Shown here one piece after another: positions 55,580 through 64,000 of a stretch of 64,000 bases of DNA (position 1 is its first letter; each line of letters begins with the position of its first letter). The notes under the pieces are model-generated. The model did not search any database. It saw only the letters and a program-made list of their open reading frames with translations, and was not told where the DNA came from. A program made the position numbers and the translations under genes. The stretch is from Paenibacillus helianthi. Its GTDB lineage: Bacteria; Bacillota; Bacilli; Paenibacillales; Paenibacillaceae. The stretch is taken from positions 186,001-250,000 of the forward strand of contig NZ_LVWI01000002.1 in NCBI RefSeq assembly GCF_001909055.1, written 5' to 3'.

Positions 55580-56503
55580 CTAGAACAATGCGTTTTCTGG
55601 ATTAACCTTCTTGACGATGGTATTGACCGTAAGAACAAGCGCAAAGCCAACCAGTGATTGATACAAGCCGGCTGCGGCCGACATTCCGATATCATTCAGC
55701 TGCATCAAGGCGCGGTAGACATACGTATCAATCGTTTGTGTGGTGCTGAACAGCGCTCCAGAGTTCATAGGAACCTGATAGAACAGTCCGAAATCAGAGT
55801 TGAAAATCCGTCCCATGGACATCAGCACCAGTACAATGACTGTCGGCTTCAGCAGCGGCAAAGTAATCATACGGATCTGCTTCAGCTTGCCGGCGCCATC
55901 AATTTTGGCAGACTCATAGATGCTCTTGTCAATTCCGGCAATGGAAGCGAAATAGACAATGGAGCCGTAGCCTGCCGTTTTCCAGATCTGAATCAAAACC
56001 AGCAGATAAGGCCAATACTTCGGCTCTGAATACCAGTTGATCTCTGGAAGACCGAGCGGACGAAGAATAGAATGATTCACAAAACCGCTATCTGCATTCA
56101 GAAAAGCGAAGACGAGCAATGAAAGGACAATCATCGAAATCAGATTTGGAAGGATCAAGCCTGTCATAAAAAACTTCGAGTACATTTTATTCAGCAGCTC
56201 TGACATGAGAATGGCAATGATAATCGAAACAATCGTCCCGAGCGCGATAAAGACCAGGTTATAGAGAAGGGTATTTCTGGTCATAATCCAGGCATCGCTA
56301 GTCTGGAACAGAAAGGTAAAGTTCTTCAAACCAATCCAGTCACTGCCGAATATACCTTTTGCGTAATTGACATCCTTGAATGCGATAAACACCCCGAACA
56401 TGGGAAAATAGCTGTTAATGATAAAGTAAAGCAAACCTGGAGCAGCTAAAATCAATAAAGGAAGTGTTTTTTTGAGAGGCTTTGATTTAGCTTTGGCTGT
56501 CAT
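55580..56503 (-). CDS. Carbohydrate ABC transporter permease, LplB/MalF type
   Basis: 307 residues from ATG 56503, which has GGAGGTG 10 bases upstream; the longer in-frame reading to 56647 would overlap the binding protein gene and adds 48 residues unlike the family. About six membrane helices and EAA motif ESAKIDGAGKLKQIRMITLP. Forms the fourth importer with the YtcP-type permease and the lipoprotein at 56577. Confidence 0.92.
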   Translation of the reverse strand: MTAKAKSKPLKKTLPLLILAAPGLLYFIINSYFPMFGVFIAFKDVNYAKGIFGSDWIGLKNFTFLFQTSDAWIMTRNTLLYNLVFIALGTIVSIIIAILMSELLNKMYSKFFMTGLILPNLISMIVLSLLVFAFLNADSGFVNHSILRPLGLPEINWYSEPKYWPYLLVLIQIWKTAGYGSIVYFASIAGIDKSIYESAKIDGAGKLKQIRMITLPLLKPTVIVLVLMSMGRIFNSDFGLFYQVPMNSGALFSTTQTIDTYVYRALMQLNDIGMSAAAGLYQSLVGFALVLTVNTIVKKVNPENALF

Positions 56504-56576
56504 GTTGGATTCACCTCCATTGCTGAAGGCAGAGCTTCTATTGGCGGCTCTACCTTCAACAAGCTTATAGGAATAA

Positions 56577-58112
56577 TTATTTTTGCGCTGCAAGCCATTT
56601 ATCCAGCTGTTCCTGCTTGCTGTCAATGATCGCCCCAGCGCCCGCATCTTTCAGCGCACTATTGAATTTTGGAATGATCGTCTCCGGGTCTACCGAGCCG
56701 CTAACAAGAGCAGGCAGAAATTGGCTTACTACGTTGTTCACAGCACTCATCTGCGTTTTCACTGGGCTTTGATCAAAGATAAATCCGAAATAAGGTGATC
56801 GTTCCGTATCCTTGTTTTCCTTAAGCTTCAGTTCAATATCCGACCAGTTGATTCCCTCGAACTGGTACTGAAGGGACTCAGAACCTACGATTCCTGAACT
56901 CAGCATCGCTGTGTAGGGTACCGTATTAGCGTCCTTGCCTTCCGGGAATTTCACATGATGCTCATCAACCTTCAGGTAATCCTCCCCTTCAACCCCATAG
57001 AGAATGGTATTAATCAGATCTGTGTCGGTATACAGCAGGTTCAGGAATTTAACAGAGGCTTCCGTTTCTTTAGAGGTGCTGGATACCATCCAAGTTACAG
57101 CATTAACGGCACTTGTATCGAAATAGAACGGGGCAATTCGTTTGGTCTCCATTTTTTTGCCGGCTTGCGCACTCAGGGTTTTGCCCACCTCCATACCGCT
57201 GTAGCCGCCAAGGAAGGAGAAACCGCGTCCGGAAGATACCATCTCCATGGCGTTAACGGTAGTTGTTGCGGTATCCTTCTGTAAATAACCCGCATTGTAC
57301 CAGTCTCTCATCATCTTAACCCCGTTTTTGAAAACATCGGATTCATAGAAATTAACGACCTTTCCGTTGTCACCGATTACGACACCGACTCCGGTTGTAT
57401 CTGTCAGGTAATCTACCTTGCTCGCACCTTTCATCAGATTAACAAGTCCCGTATCAGTTGGATTCACATTAATCGGGCCAAACGGAACCACATCCGGTGA
57501 CTTCTTCTTAACGGCAGCGAAGACGGCAGGCAGATCCTCCACCGATTGAATAGTGTCAGCCGAAACACCTGCATCTGCCATCATATCGGCGTTGTAGATG
57601 ATATTCGTAGGCAAAGCCATCCCTTTATTTACCGGAATCCCATAGATATGCCCATCCATCGTTGTGGTTTTGAGAATATCCGGTCCGAAATCCTTATCCA
57701 GAATTGCAGTCATTTCTTTACCATACTGGGGAAGAAGTTTTTCAAGCGGAGCCACCTGACTTTTGGACACATAGTTGGAGAATTGTCCGAGAGTAGTGAA
57801 GATATCCATTTTCTCTCCGCTCTGGAGCGCCAGGTTGACTTTCTGGGCATAATCCGCCGGACCATATAGACGGAAATCCACTTTGACTCCGATTTTTTTG
57901 GTTGTGATTGCATTGATTGCGTTCGTCACCTTGCTCAAATCATCGGGAATCCGGTTGAAGGACGGCAGGGCAAATACGATTTCAGCAACTTTTGCATTGT
58001 CATTCCCGGAATTCTTGGCCGATGTATTCGAATTGCTACCGCAGGCCGAGAGCAGTGAACCGCATACTACCATGGACAACAACAGTGAGCCTAACCCCTT
58101 TTTATTTTTCAT
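56577..58112 (-). CDS. Sugar-binding lipoprotein, LplA type (fourth importer)
   Basis: 511 residues, GGAGG site before ATG 58112. Lipobox LSAC (Cys24), Asn/Ser linker, then a long binding domain (EIVFALPSFNRIPDDL). First transport gene after the regulator, from which a hairpin-bearing 141-bp gap separates it. The adjacent sucrose phosphorylase and esterase do not identify the ligand clearly. Confidence 0.92.
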   Translation of the reverse strand: MKNKKGLGSLLLSMVVCGSLLSACGSNSNTSAKNSGNDNAKVAEIVFALPSFNRIPDDLSKVTNAINAITTKKIGVKVDFRLYGPADYAQKVNLALQSGEKMDIFTTLGQFSNYVSKSQVAPLEKLLPQYGKEMTAILDKDFGPDILKTTTMDGHIYGIPVNKGMALPTNIIYNADMMADAGVSADTIQSVEDLPAVFAAVKKKSPDVVPFGPINVNPTDTGLVNLMKGASKVDYLTDTTGVGVVIGDNGKVVNFYESDVFKNGVKMMRDWYNAGYLQKDTATTTVNAMEMVSSGRGFSFLGGYSGMEVGKTLSAQAGKKMETKRIAPFYFDTSAVNAVTWMVSSTSKETEASVKFLNLLYTDTDLINTILYGVEGEDYLKVDEHHVKFPEGKDANTVPYTAMLSSGIVGSESLQYQFEGINWSDIELKLKENKDTERSPYFGFIFDQSPVKTQMSAVNNVVSQFLPALVSGSVDPETIIPKFNSALKDAGAGAIIDSKQEQLDKWLAAQK

Positions 58113-58216
58113 GATGATGCCTCCTGTTCTGTAATTTCACTTTCATTGTACTTCTTTGGAGGATTGCAGGCTTTCAAAAAGACGGGCTGTTTTTTCGAAA
58201 AACCGTACTGCAGCAA

Positions 58217-58250
58217 GAAGCTCCGCTTCTCTGTGGAAAAGCGGAGCTTC
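58217..58250 (-). terminator. Hairpin after the response regulator gene
   Basis: GAAGCTCCGCTT (58217-58228) pairs perfectly with AAGCGGAGCTTC (58239-58250), immediately past the regulator stop codon on the minus strand. The U-run is short (TTCTTG), so termination is probably partial. Confidence 0.6.
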
Positions 58251-58253
58251 CTG

Positions 58254-59849
58254 CTATCTAGCAGTTTTGTGCTTTGAACGATAGGCTATCGGTGTTTCCC
58301 CTGTCAGCTTTTTGAATACCGTCGAGAAATAAGAAATCGTATCAAATCCGGCGTCCATAGCAATCTCGCCTATGCTCGCCGTGCTCTCAATGAGCATTTG
58401 CTTCGCGGCTCTTATGCGGAAGTCGTTCAAGTACTCCTTGACTGTCTGCCCGGTCTCGTTCTTGAACACCTTCGCCAGATAATCCGCTGTCAGATATACG
58501 CTTGCAGCGACATCCTCACGACTGAGGTCCTGTCTGTAGTTTTCTTGGATAAATCGCTTCGCTCTCTCGACAACCCCTTCGGACTGCAGTACTTCTTTGA
58601 TAGAATCCACCGTTTTGTCCGTAAGCGCCTGAGCCCACTTCATGAAGTCAAACACACTGCTGTCGGCTTTCTGGGCCAAGCTTTGAGTCACATCGTCGGC
58701 AAATAACCGATGCGCCTGAATATGCTGCCGCGAGAGAAGGGAATAGACCACTTGCAGGAAGTCCTCCCGGATCGAATGGAGAGTTGTTGAATCCAGCTTA
58801 TTCAAGCTTGTCAGCAATTCCAGCTCTTTCTTCAGCCGGTTAACAATCTGGACCTTCTCCTTCTGGACAAACAACAGGGTGAACAGCTCCATATCAAGGG
58901 TAAAGCGGTCCGTAATATCATAATGAAAAGGTTCATTCGGCAAATGTACTTTCCCTCTGAAAATGATATTCGACTCATCCAGCTGCTCCAGCTCCGTTTT
59001 GACCTGTGAGAGTCCTGAGACCGCTGTTTTCTCACTGAAATAACAGGTAGCCGTACACTTCAAATATTGCCTGCACATCAGAATAATATTCTCTGCGCTG
59101 TCCTGCAGCCACTTCTTATCGAGTGGGCTCTCAATAAGGATTGCATTGTAGAACACTTTATCGACTTGGTAGGCAATCATCCGTCCTAAGCTGACCTCAG
59201 TGATGAGAATTTCAGAAATCAGGTTAGAGAGTGCATATTGGAAGATACTCTCGTCCCACTCACTCTCGATCTGTGAACGCGGAACACTTACGAGAAATAG
59301 AATATATTCCGTATGGACAGACAATGATAACTCACGTTTCTGTACTTCACTCTGAATAAGATGAATTCGGGGAGACAGAGTGGCTGTCAGCACATCACTC
59401 CAGAATCCTCTTTCGACCACATCTTTGTTCTTCAGCCATGCAAGCCCCATCTTACTGTATTCGCCCATCATCATCTTTTTCTTCAATGTATCCATGGACT
59501 TCCGCAGCGCCGCTTCCAGTTCCTGCTTATCCAGCGGCTTGACCAGATAAGAGTCGGCGTCGTACGAGATCGCCTTGGAAGCAAAGCTGAAGCTCTCATG
59601 ACAGGTTAAAAATATAAAACCTCCTTCATATTGGCGGTCTCTAGCCCATTTGATCATATCAATACCGGAGCCTCGCGGCATTTCGATATCGCAAATGATT
59701 ACATCAGGCTCGCCGTTCTCGAATAATTGTTTCGCATCCTGTATATTATGAGCGGTCTGCACCTCGGTAATTCCAAATTCATCCCAATTCACAATACCGA
59801 GCAGGGCTTCAACTGTAGGTATATCATCATCAATCAACATACAACGCAT
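58254..59849 (-). CDS. YesN-type response regulator (receiver + AraC domain)
   Basis: 531 residues: receiver with Asp54 (IICDIEMP) and YLVKP, variable middle about 125-420, C-terminal helix-turn-helix pair (VAASVYLTADYLAKVFK; IAMDAGFDTISYFSTVFKK, ending TPIAYRSK). GGGGGG site 5 bases before ATG. It starts 10 bases after the kinase gene. Expected to control the fourth importer operon. Confidence 0.93.
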   Translation of the reverse strand: MRCMLIDDDIPTVEALLGIVNWDEFGITEVQTAHNIQDAKQLFENGEPDVIICDIEMPRGSGIDMIKWARDRQYEGGFIFLTCHESFSFASKAISYDADSYLVKPLDKQELEAALRKSMDTLKKKMMMGEYSKMGLAWLKNKDVVERGFWSDVLTATLSPRIHLIQSEVQKRELSLSVHTEYILFLVSVPRSQIESEWDESIFQYALSNLISEILITEVSLGRMIAYQVDKVFYNAILIESPLDKKWLQDSAENIILMCRQYLKCTATCYFSEKTAVSGLSQVKTELEQLDESNIIFRGKVHLPNEPFHYDITDRFTLDMELFTLLFVQKEKVQIVNRLKKELELLTSLNKLDSTTLHSIREDFLQVVYSLLSRQHIQAHRLFADDVTQSLAQKADSSVFDFMKWAQALTDKTVDSIKEVLQSEGVVERAKRFIQENYRQDLSREDVAASVYLTADYLAKVFKNETGQTVKEYLNDFRIRAAKQMLIESTASIGEIAMDAGFDTISYFSTVFKKLTGETPIAYRSKHKTAR

Positions 59850-59859
59850 ATTATCCCCC

Positions 59860-61563
59860 CTACAACTCTGGGTGGCCGGATTCAGGTACGGGTATCCACA
59901 TTTCTACTCTTGCACCAGACGTCTCTGCATTAGAGAGCTTGAGCAGGTCGTCACGCTTGTAGAGCAGTTGCAGAGTTTTGCGGATATTGGCAATGCCGAC
60001 CCTGCCCCCATCCTCCATTACCTCCTCGATCTCCGCCTTGCTTAGCCACTCTGAAGAGAAGCCTCCTCCGTTATCCTCAATCACAATACTGACAAATGGT
60101 TTTCCGTCTCTTGTCTCTGACCGCACTCGTATGAAGATCGATAGCATTTCTTTATAGAACATCGCGTGCTTGAACGTATTCTCAACAAAAGTCTGGATCA
60201 TGAATTGCGGAATGGGCACTTGGCGGGCTTTCTCATCCATCTCTATCATGAAAAACACTTGGTCCGGATACCGGATTTCTTGCATCCTTATATAATTTTC
60301 GGCGTGCTTAATCTCTTCCTCCATCGAGACTTCCACAAGACCTCCCTTAAACATATATCTAAGATGTTCCGAGAGGCAGTGAATCATCCGCCGAATTTCT
60401 TCATTTTTATTGTGATACGTCAAGCTGGTTATTGTCGAGATCGCATTCAGAAAAAAGTGGGGCCTGATTTGCATCTGCAGATATTTGATTTCCGCGCGGC
60501 TGATTTCGATCTGTTCTTCATAGGATTGAATCTTCAGATCCTTGATTTCACTAACCATGGATTCGAGCGCATGGAACAGCTTCATAAACTCCAGGGAGTA
60601 CGGTACACCCTGAGGAACCTGGTATTCCAGCTGCCCCTGCTCAACCACCTTGGCCGCCTTCACCAACTCGAGGATCGGCTTCAACACATCCCTTGTTAAG
60701 AACCTCAGTACGAGCGGTACAATGATAGCCGAAAGAACCGCCAATAAGGCGATGCCCCACTGAATAAGCTTCAATCCCGAGAACGGGCCCCCCTTGGCAA
60801 CCATATTTGTAATCTGGCCAAACTCTTCAATCGGTTCGGAAATAATCAGAAAGCTGCGCTGATACTCTTTGGTTAAGCTGCCCAAGGTCGTATCTGCCTT
60901 TTTCAAGACGATATTATTTGCAGATAAAATGCTCCCCTCTGTATTACTCAATACATAACGGTTATGATCATTGCTCCCCCTGTCTACCATCGATAAAAGG
61001 GTGTCCGCTTTGACTAACGTTCCAAAGCTGACTTGTGAGTAGGTGATATATTTGAACAAATAATAATCACCCTGGATCTGGAACACCTTCCATTCATCAC
61101 TTTCATCCGCTGGACTGGAGCTGAACTTGTGCGTATTAAGGAAATCGACCAGAGCCAGCTTACCCGCAGATGGAATCCGGCTGCTGAATTGTTCAAGCAC
61201 GAGCTCTCCGGAAAGTCTGATAAACATGCCATCACTGGAATAATCGTTCGCCATTTTTGCCAGCAGGTTATTTTTGAGCTCCTGCACTTTGAAGTACCGG
61301 CTGCTCTCATCCAGGTTGGCTACATTCACAGCAGCATCAATGTTATTATCAAATACCTCAATTAAATCTTTGGAGAAATTGTTGAAGTTATTATGAATAT
61401 TGGCCTGATAGAGGGCAAGTGTATTACGCGAGCTTGTTAGTGCATTGCTTCGTACAACTTCCAGGGAGTAAATATTACTCAGAACAAGGATGGACAACAG
61501 GATCGCAAGAATAACTGTCATCTGCAACGAAAACTTGAACACGATACTGTTTGTTCGAATCAT
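59860..61563 (-). CDS. YesM-type sensor histidine kinase
   Basis: 567 residues: helix about 11-31, extracytoplasmic sensor to about 260, second helix about 265-287, HAMP, His_kinase with IRPHFFLNAISTITSL (a variant of the usual PHFLYNTL box), HATPase (VENTFKHAMF, IEDNGGGFS, GRVGIANIRKTL). GGGAGGAAG lies upstream of ATG 61563. Partner of the regulator 10 bases downstream; follows the esterase gene after a stem-loop. Confidence 0.93.
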   Translation of the reverse strand: MIRTNSIVFKFSLQMTVILAILLSILVLSNIYSLEVVRSNALTSSRNTLALYQANIHNNFNNFSKDLIEVFDNNIDAAVNVANLDESSRYFKVQELKNNLLAKMANDYSSDGMFIRLSGELVLEQFSSRIPSAGKLALVDFLNTHKFSSSPADESDEWKVFQIQGDYYLFKYITYSQVSFGTLVKADTLLSMVDRGSNDHNRYVLSNTEGSILSANNIVLKKADTTLGSLTKEYQRSFLIISEPIEEFGQITNMVAKGGPFSGLKLIQWGIALLAVLSAIIVPLVLRFLTRDVLKPILELVKAAKVVEQGQLEYQVPQGVPYSLEFMKLFHALESMVSEIKDLKIQSYEEQIEISRAEIKYLQMQIRPHFFLNAISTITSLTYHNKNEEIRRMIHCLSEHLRYMFKGGLVEVSMEEEIKHAENYIRMQEIRYPDQVFFMIEMDEKARQVPIPQFMIQTFVENTFKHAMFYKEMLSIFIRVRSETRDGKPFVSIVIEDNGGGFSSEWLSKAEIEEVMEDGGRVGIANIRKTLQLLYKRDDLLKLSNAETSGARVEMWIPVPESGHPEL

Positions 61564-61595
61564 ATCACCATTTCTTCCTCCCCGGAATTCAGCAA

Positions 61596-61633
61596 GCCCC
61601 TGAGCCGATATATTCTCAATCGGACCCAGGGGC
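61596..61633 (-). terminator. Intercistronic stem-loop between esterase and kinase genes
   Basis: GCCCCTG-G-CGAT pairs with ATCGG-C-CAGGGGC with two mismatched positions across a 9-base loop. No U-run follows on the minus strand, so it is a weak terminator or RNA-processing site. Confidence 0.45.
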
Positions 61634-61673
61634 GTACTTGTATTAGACTTTCAGTTATCAAGACTTGAAGCTT

Positions 61674-62480
61674 TTATATAGAGTTGCTGTCTTCTCCAGC
61701 CCACTGCAGTGCCGCCTCAATGTACTTATCCCAGAAGTTCCAGTTATGATCGCCTTCACTTTCATGATACACATGTCCGGCCTGTTCCCCTTCAAGAAAA
61801 TCATGGAACCGGCGGTTCACGTCCAGCAGGAAATCCTCTGTCCCGCAGGCCATATACAGCTTGGGCAGCTCAAGTCCTTTCGCCTTGAGGTCCAGGACAA
61901 GCCTTTCCGGGTCTTTATCACTGCCAAGCAGCTGGCTCAGATCACCAAAGGTGCTTGTGTAGTAACTATAACTGGCGATACCGTCATTGTAATCCGGGGA
62001 CACATTAGCAACTTTATAAGGCACCAGTGCCGAAGACAAGGCTATAATACGGCCGAATTGATCTGCATATTTCAGACCGTTGCGGATTGCCCCATAGCCG
62101 CCCATGGATAAACCGCCTATCCATGTATCCTCGCGCGCCGCAGACAGCGGGAACAGCTTGCGTGTGAAATCCACCAGCTCCCTGCCGATATATTCCCCGT
62201 AGTATTCTCCCCTGTTCTCATCGTCCAGATAGAAGTGATTTTCTCCTGCGGGCATAAAAACCGCAACCTGATATCTGTCCGACAGCTCCCGGATTCGTGA
62301 GAAGTTCATCCAATCGTTATGGCTCCCGGAAAAGCCGTGCAGCAGATACAGCGCCCTCAAAGGTTCTCCCGACCATACCGGCAGTCCTATTCCTTCAGGC
62401 ACATCAACCGGCATTAATGCATTGAACGTGACTTCTCTTTTCAGACATTTGGATTGAAAGCTTAGTTGTAGCGTAGCCAA
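61674..62480 (-). CDS. Alpha/beta hydrolase esterase (EstA/esterase D type)
   Basis: 268 residues from TTG 62480, which is 8 bases after AAGGAG; the in-frame GTG 62489 sits on top of that site and is less likely. Alpha/beta fold with nucleophile Ser in GGLSMGGYG, oxyanion region YLLHGFSGSHNDW, acid Asp in ACGTEDFLL and base His in EGDHNWNFW. No leader. Cytoplasmic esterases of this group remove acetyl or other small acyl groups, so deacetylation of imported xylo-oligosaccharides is a reasonable guess. It follows the sucrose phosphorylase gene by 30 bases. Confidence 0.85.
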   Translation of the reverse strand: MATLQLSFQSKCLKREVTFNALMPVDVPEGIGLPVWSGEPLRALYLLHGFSGSHNDWMNFSRIRELSDRYQVAVFMPAGENHFYLDDENRGEYYGEYIGRELVDFTRKLFPLSAAREDTWIGGLSMGGYGAIRNGLKYADQFGRIIALSSALVPYKVANVSPDYNDGIASYSYYTSTFGDLSQLLGSDKDPERLVLDLKAKGLELPKLYMACGTEDFLLDVNRRFHDFLEGEQAGHVYHESEGDHNWNFWDKYIEAALQWAGEDSNSI

Positions 62481-62510
62481 AATAACCACTCCTTAAATAC
62501 GGAATTCGTA

Positions 62511-63980
62511 TTATACCAGATAAGTAACAGCAATGCCTTGCTCATCCACATATTCAACAACGGTTTGATAGGTCTGCAGGTTGATGAACAACTTACAATA
62601 CTTCTCACCTTGTTCCCATAACAACCGGACCTCATCCGTTGCCGCCTCAAGCACCTGGAACGTTCCTCCGAAGGCACTGTAAGTATTGCGGAAGCGAATC
62701 AGCTTCATTAGCCGCTTCACAACATCCCGTTCAAGCCCTTCCTCAATTTCCTCCAGGGTATAATTATGGCGGTTGATTTCGCGTCCTTCACCCGTCAGGG
62801 TTACCTGCTCCAGATCATTGCTGCCGGCCAGCAGACCCACATAATAGACCTGCGGAATACCTGGTGTGAAGAATTGAATCGCTCTTGCAGCGAGATAAGC
62901 ATCGTCATCTTCATTCAGCGCGCTATAATACGTGCAGCGTATCTGATGGACATCGAATCCGTCTTGCGCCTTATGCTCCTCCGACAGAATCAGACTCAGA
63001 TTCGCTCCCCTCTCCACACAGAGATCAACCAGCTCCCGCGCTTCCTTCGTGTCGATCAGCTCATCAAGATCCGGCTTAACAGGAATACCGTCGTGACAGT
63101 CGAGCATGGTGAACTGCTTATGCGGGCGGGTCTTCAGATAGGAATAGAGTTCCGTATTGGACCTGCCGGTGAGTGCCTCAAGCACCCGGTAAGGCAGGAT
63201 GAAATCATATATCCAGCACCCGTATTCCGATAACTTGGCTTGGATGCTGTAGTGCGCATGGACCTCGGGCAGCAGCTCTATATCCAGCGAATCCGCCATT
63301 GATTTGATCCAGCCGAGAAATTCATAAATCTCCGGCTCCACAAAAAAACAACTGGTTCCCAGCTTCTTGATCACGTACCCGACCGCATCAAGCCTGACTA
63401 TTTTAACATTTTGTTGCTTGAAGTTCTCAAAAAATAACCGCAGCAGCTCCCGGGTCAACGGGGAATGGACATCGAGATCAATTTGCTCGGAAGGATCTGT
63501 TTTGCCAAAGGTTGTCCAGACCTTCTCTTCCTCACCGCTCCCGCTTATAGAAAAGCTTGAATAAGGCAGGGGTCTGCGCAAAAACATCTTCTCAATATCC
63601 TCCCGGACAGGCTTACCATTCTCCCAAATCTTGTCCAGAGTTATAAATAAATCAGCATACTCAGAAGCGCGGCCTTTCTTCAGGAAATCCTGAAAATAAG
63701 GAGATTGCCTGGATATGTGATTCACCATCAAGTCCACCAGCACATCGAATTCTTCCCCTATCTCCCGGATATCCTCCCATGACCCGAAGCCCGGATCGAT
63801 TTCCAGATAGGTCAGAGGAGCAAATCCGCGGTCCCCGGAGGAAGGAAATGGCGGGAGGATGTGGATTCCGCCTTCGAAGAGGCCGGTGAATTGTTTGCGC
63901 AGCACCTGATGAAGCTTCTTCAGGTCCCCGCCCAGCGAATCGGGATACGTAATCAACTGTACTTGATTCTTCAGTGTCAT
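62511..63980 (-). CDS. gtfA: Sucrose phosphorylase or related GH13_18 phosphorylase
   Basis: 489 residues, close in length and motifs to Streptococcus mutans GtfA: LPPFPSSGDRGFAP, NHISRQS, nucleophile Asp198 (IVRLDAVGYV), acid/base Glu239 (LLPEVHAHY), transition-state Asp in MLDCHDGIP, and PGIPQVYYVGLLAG. GGAGG site before ATG 63980. It would convert sucrose and phosphate to glucose 1-phosphate and fructose. GH13_18 also contains sucrose 6-phosphate and glucosylglycerate phosphorylases, so the acceptor is not certain. It is the first gene of the set running to 53840. Confidence 0.88.
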   Translation of the reverse strand: MTLKNQVQLITYPDSLGGDLKKLHQVLRKQFTGLFEGGIHILPPFPSSGDRGFAPLTYLEIDPGFGSWEDIREIGEEFDVLVDLMVNHISRQSPYFQDFLKKGRASEYADLFITLDKIWENGKPVREDIEKMFLRRPLPYSSFSISGSGEEEKVWTTFGKTDPSEQIDLDVHSPLTRELLRLFFENFKQQNVKIVRLDAVGYVIKKLGTSCFFVEPEIYEFLGWIKSMADSLDIELLPEVHAHYSIQAKLSEYGCWIYDFILPYRVLEALTGRSNTELYSYLKTRPHKQFTMLDCHDGIPVKPDLDELIDTKEARELVDLCVERGANLSLILSEEHKAQDGFDVHQIRCTYYSALNEDDDAYLAARAIQFFTPGIPQVYYVGLLAGSNDLEQVTLTGEGREINRHNYTLEEIEEGLERDVVKRLMKLIRFRNTYSAFGGTFQVLEAATDEVRLLWEQGEKYCKLFINLQTYQTVVEYVDEQGIAVTYLV

Positions 63981-64000
63981 CTGAAACCTCCTACAGGTTA

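Noticed and set aside
55580..56647. Longer form of the fourth importer's first permease
   Set aside because: The added 48 residues overlap the preceding binding protein gene, while GGAGGTG precedes the ATG at 56503.
1..64000. CRISPR arrays, tRNA or rRNA genes, phage or integrase genes
   Set aside because: No regularly spaced direct repeats, no cloverleaf-like or rRNA-like segments and no integrase-type protein were seen in any frame.

Overview
The window reads as chromosome from a Paenibacillus-type Firmicute. Support for this: strong AGGAGG-like ribosome binding sites, lipoprotein binding proteins with LxxC lipoboxes, CcpA-type cre sites, and YesM/YesN two-component systems paired with LplA/LplB/YtcP-type sugar importers. 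The species cannot be fixed from the sequence. Almost everything serves uptake and intracellular breakdown of hemicellulose oligosaccharides (glucuronoxylan, arabinoxylan, possibly xyloglucan or decorated cereal xylan). No tRNA, rRNA, CRISPR array or intact transposase was seen.

Layout. 1-4824: edge-truncated GH43-like gene, AraC regulator, GH31 alpha-xylosidase, AraC regulator. 4853-17689 (minus strand): an aldouronate/xylo-oligosaccharide block read as binding protein, two permeases, YesN, YesM, second YesN, GH10 xylanase, XynD-like GH43 and a GH43 beta-xylosidase, headed by a perfect cre site. 18019-24157: GH95, Zn-dehydrogenase, aldo/keto reductase and COG3618 lactonase, with a divergent AraC gene; this resembles an oxidative L-galactose or L-fucose pathway. 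24177-32383: GH31 alpha-xylosidase with divergent AraC, two GH43 genes, and a GH8 reducing-end exo-oligoxylanase. 32633-38785: second importer with its kinase and a short response regulator. 38925-44279: two gene remnants abutting at one breakpoint, then a separate module (OmpR-type regulator, intramembrane-sensing kinase, ABC ATPase, FtsX permease) that looks like peptide or antibiotic defence. 44503-53449: binding protein, aguA (GH67 alpha-glucuronidase), two permeases, kinase and regulator. 53593-53832: a MITE-like element. 53840-63980: sucrose phosphorylase, esterase, kinase, regulator, binding protein, two permeases and a NIF3-family protein.

How it works together (inference). Secreted xylanases encoded elsewhere would release oligosaccharides. 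Four importers, each with its own kinase/regulator system, bring them in; none carries its own ATPase, so a shared MsmX-type ATPase elsewhere is expected. None of the complete glycoside hydrolases shows a signal peptide, so oligosaccharides would be dismantled in the cytoplasm: AguA removes methylglucuronate, GH10 and GH8 shorten the xylan chain, GH43 enzymes remove arabinose and xylose, and GH31/GH95 remove alpha-xylose and L-fucose or L-galactose. cre sites at three or more promoters suggest glucose repression over the specific inducers.
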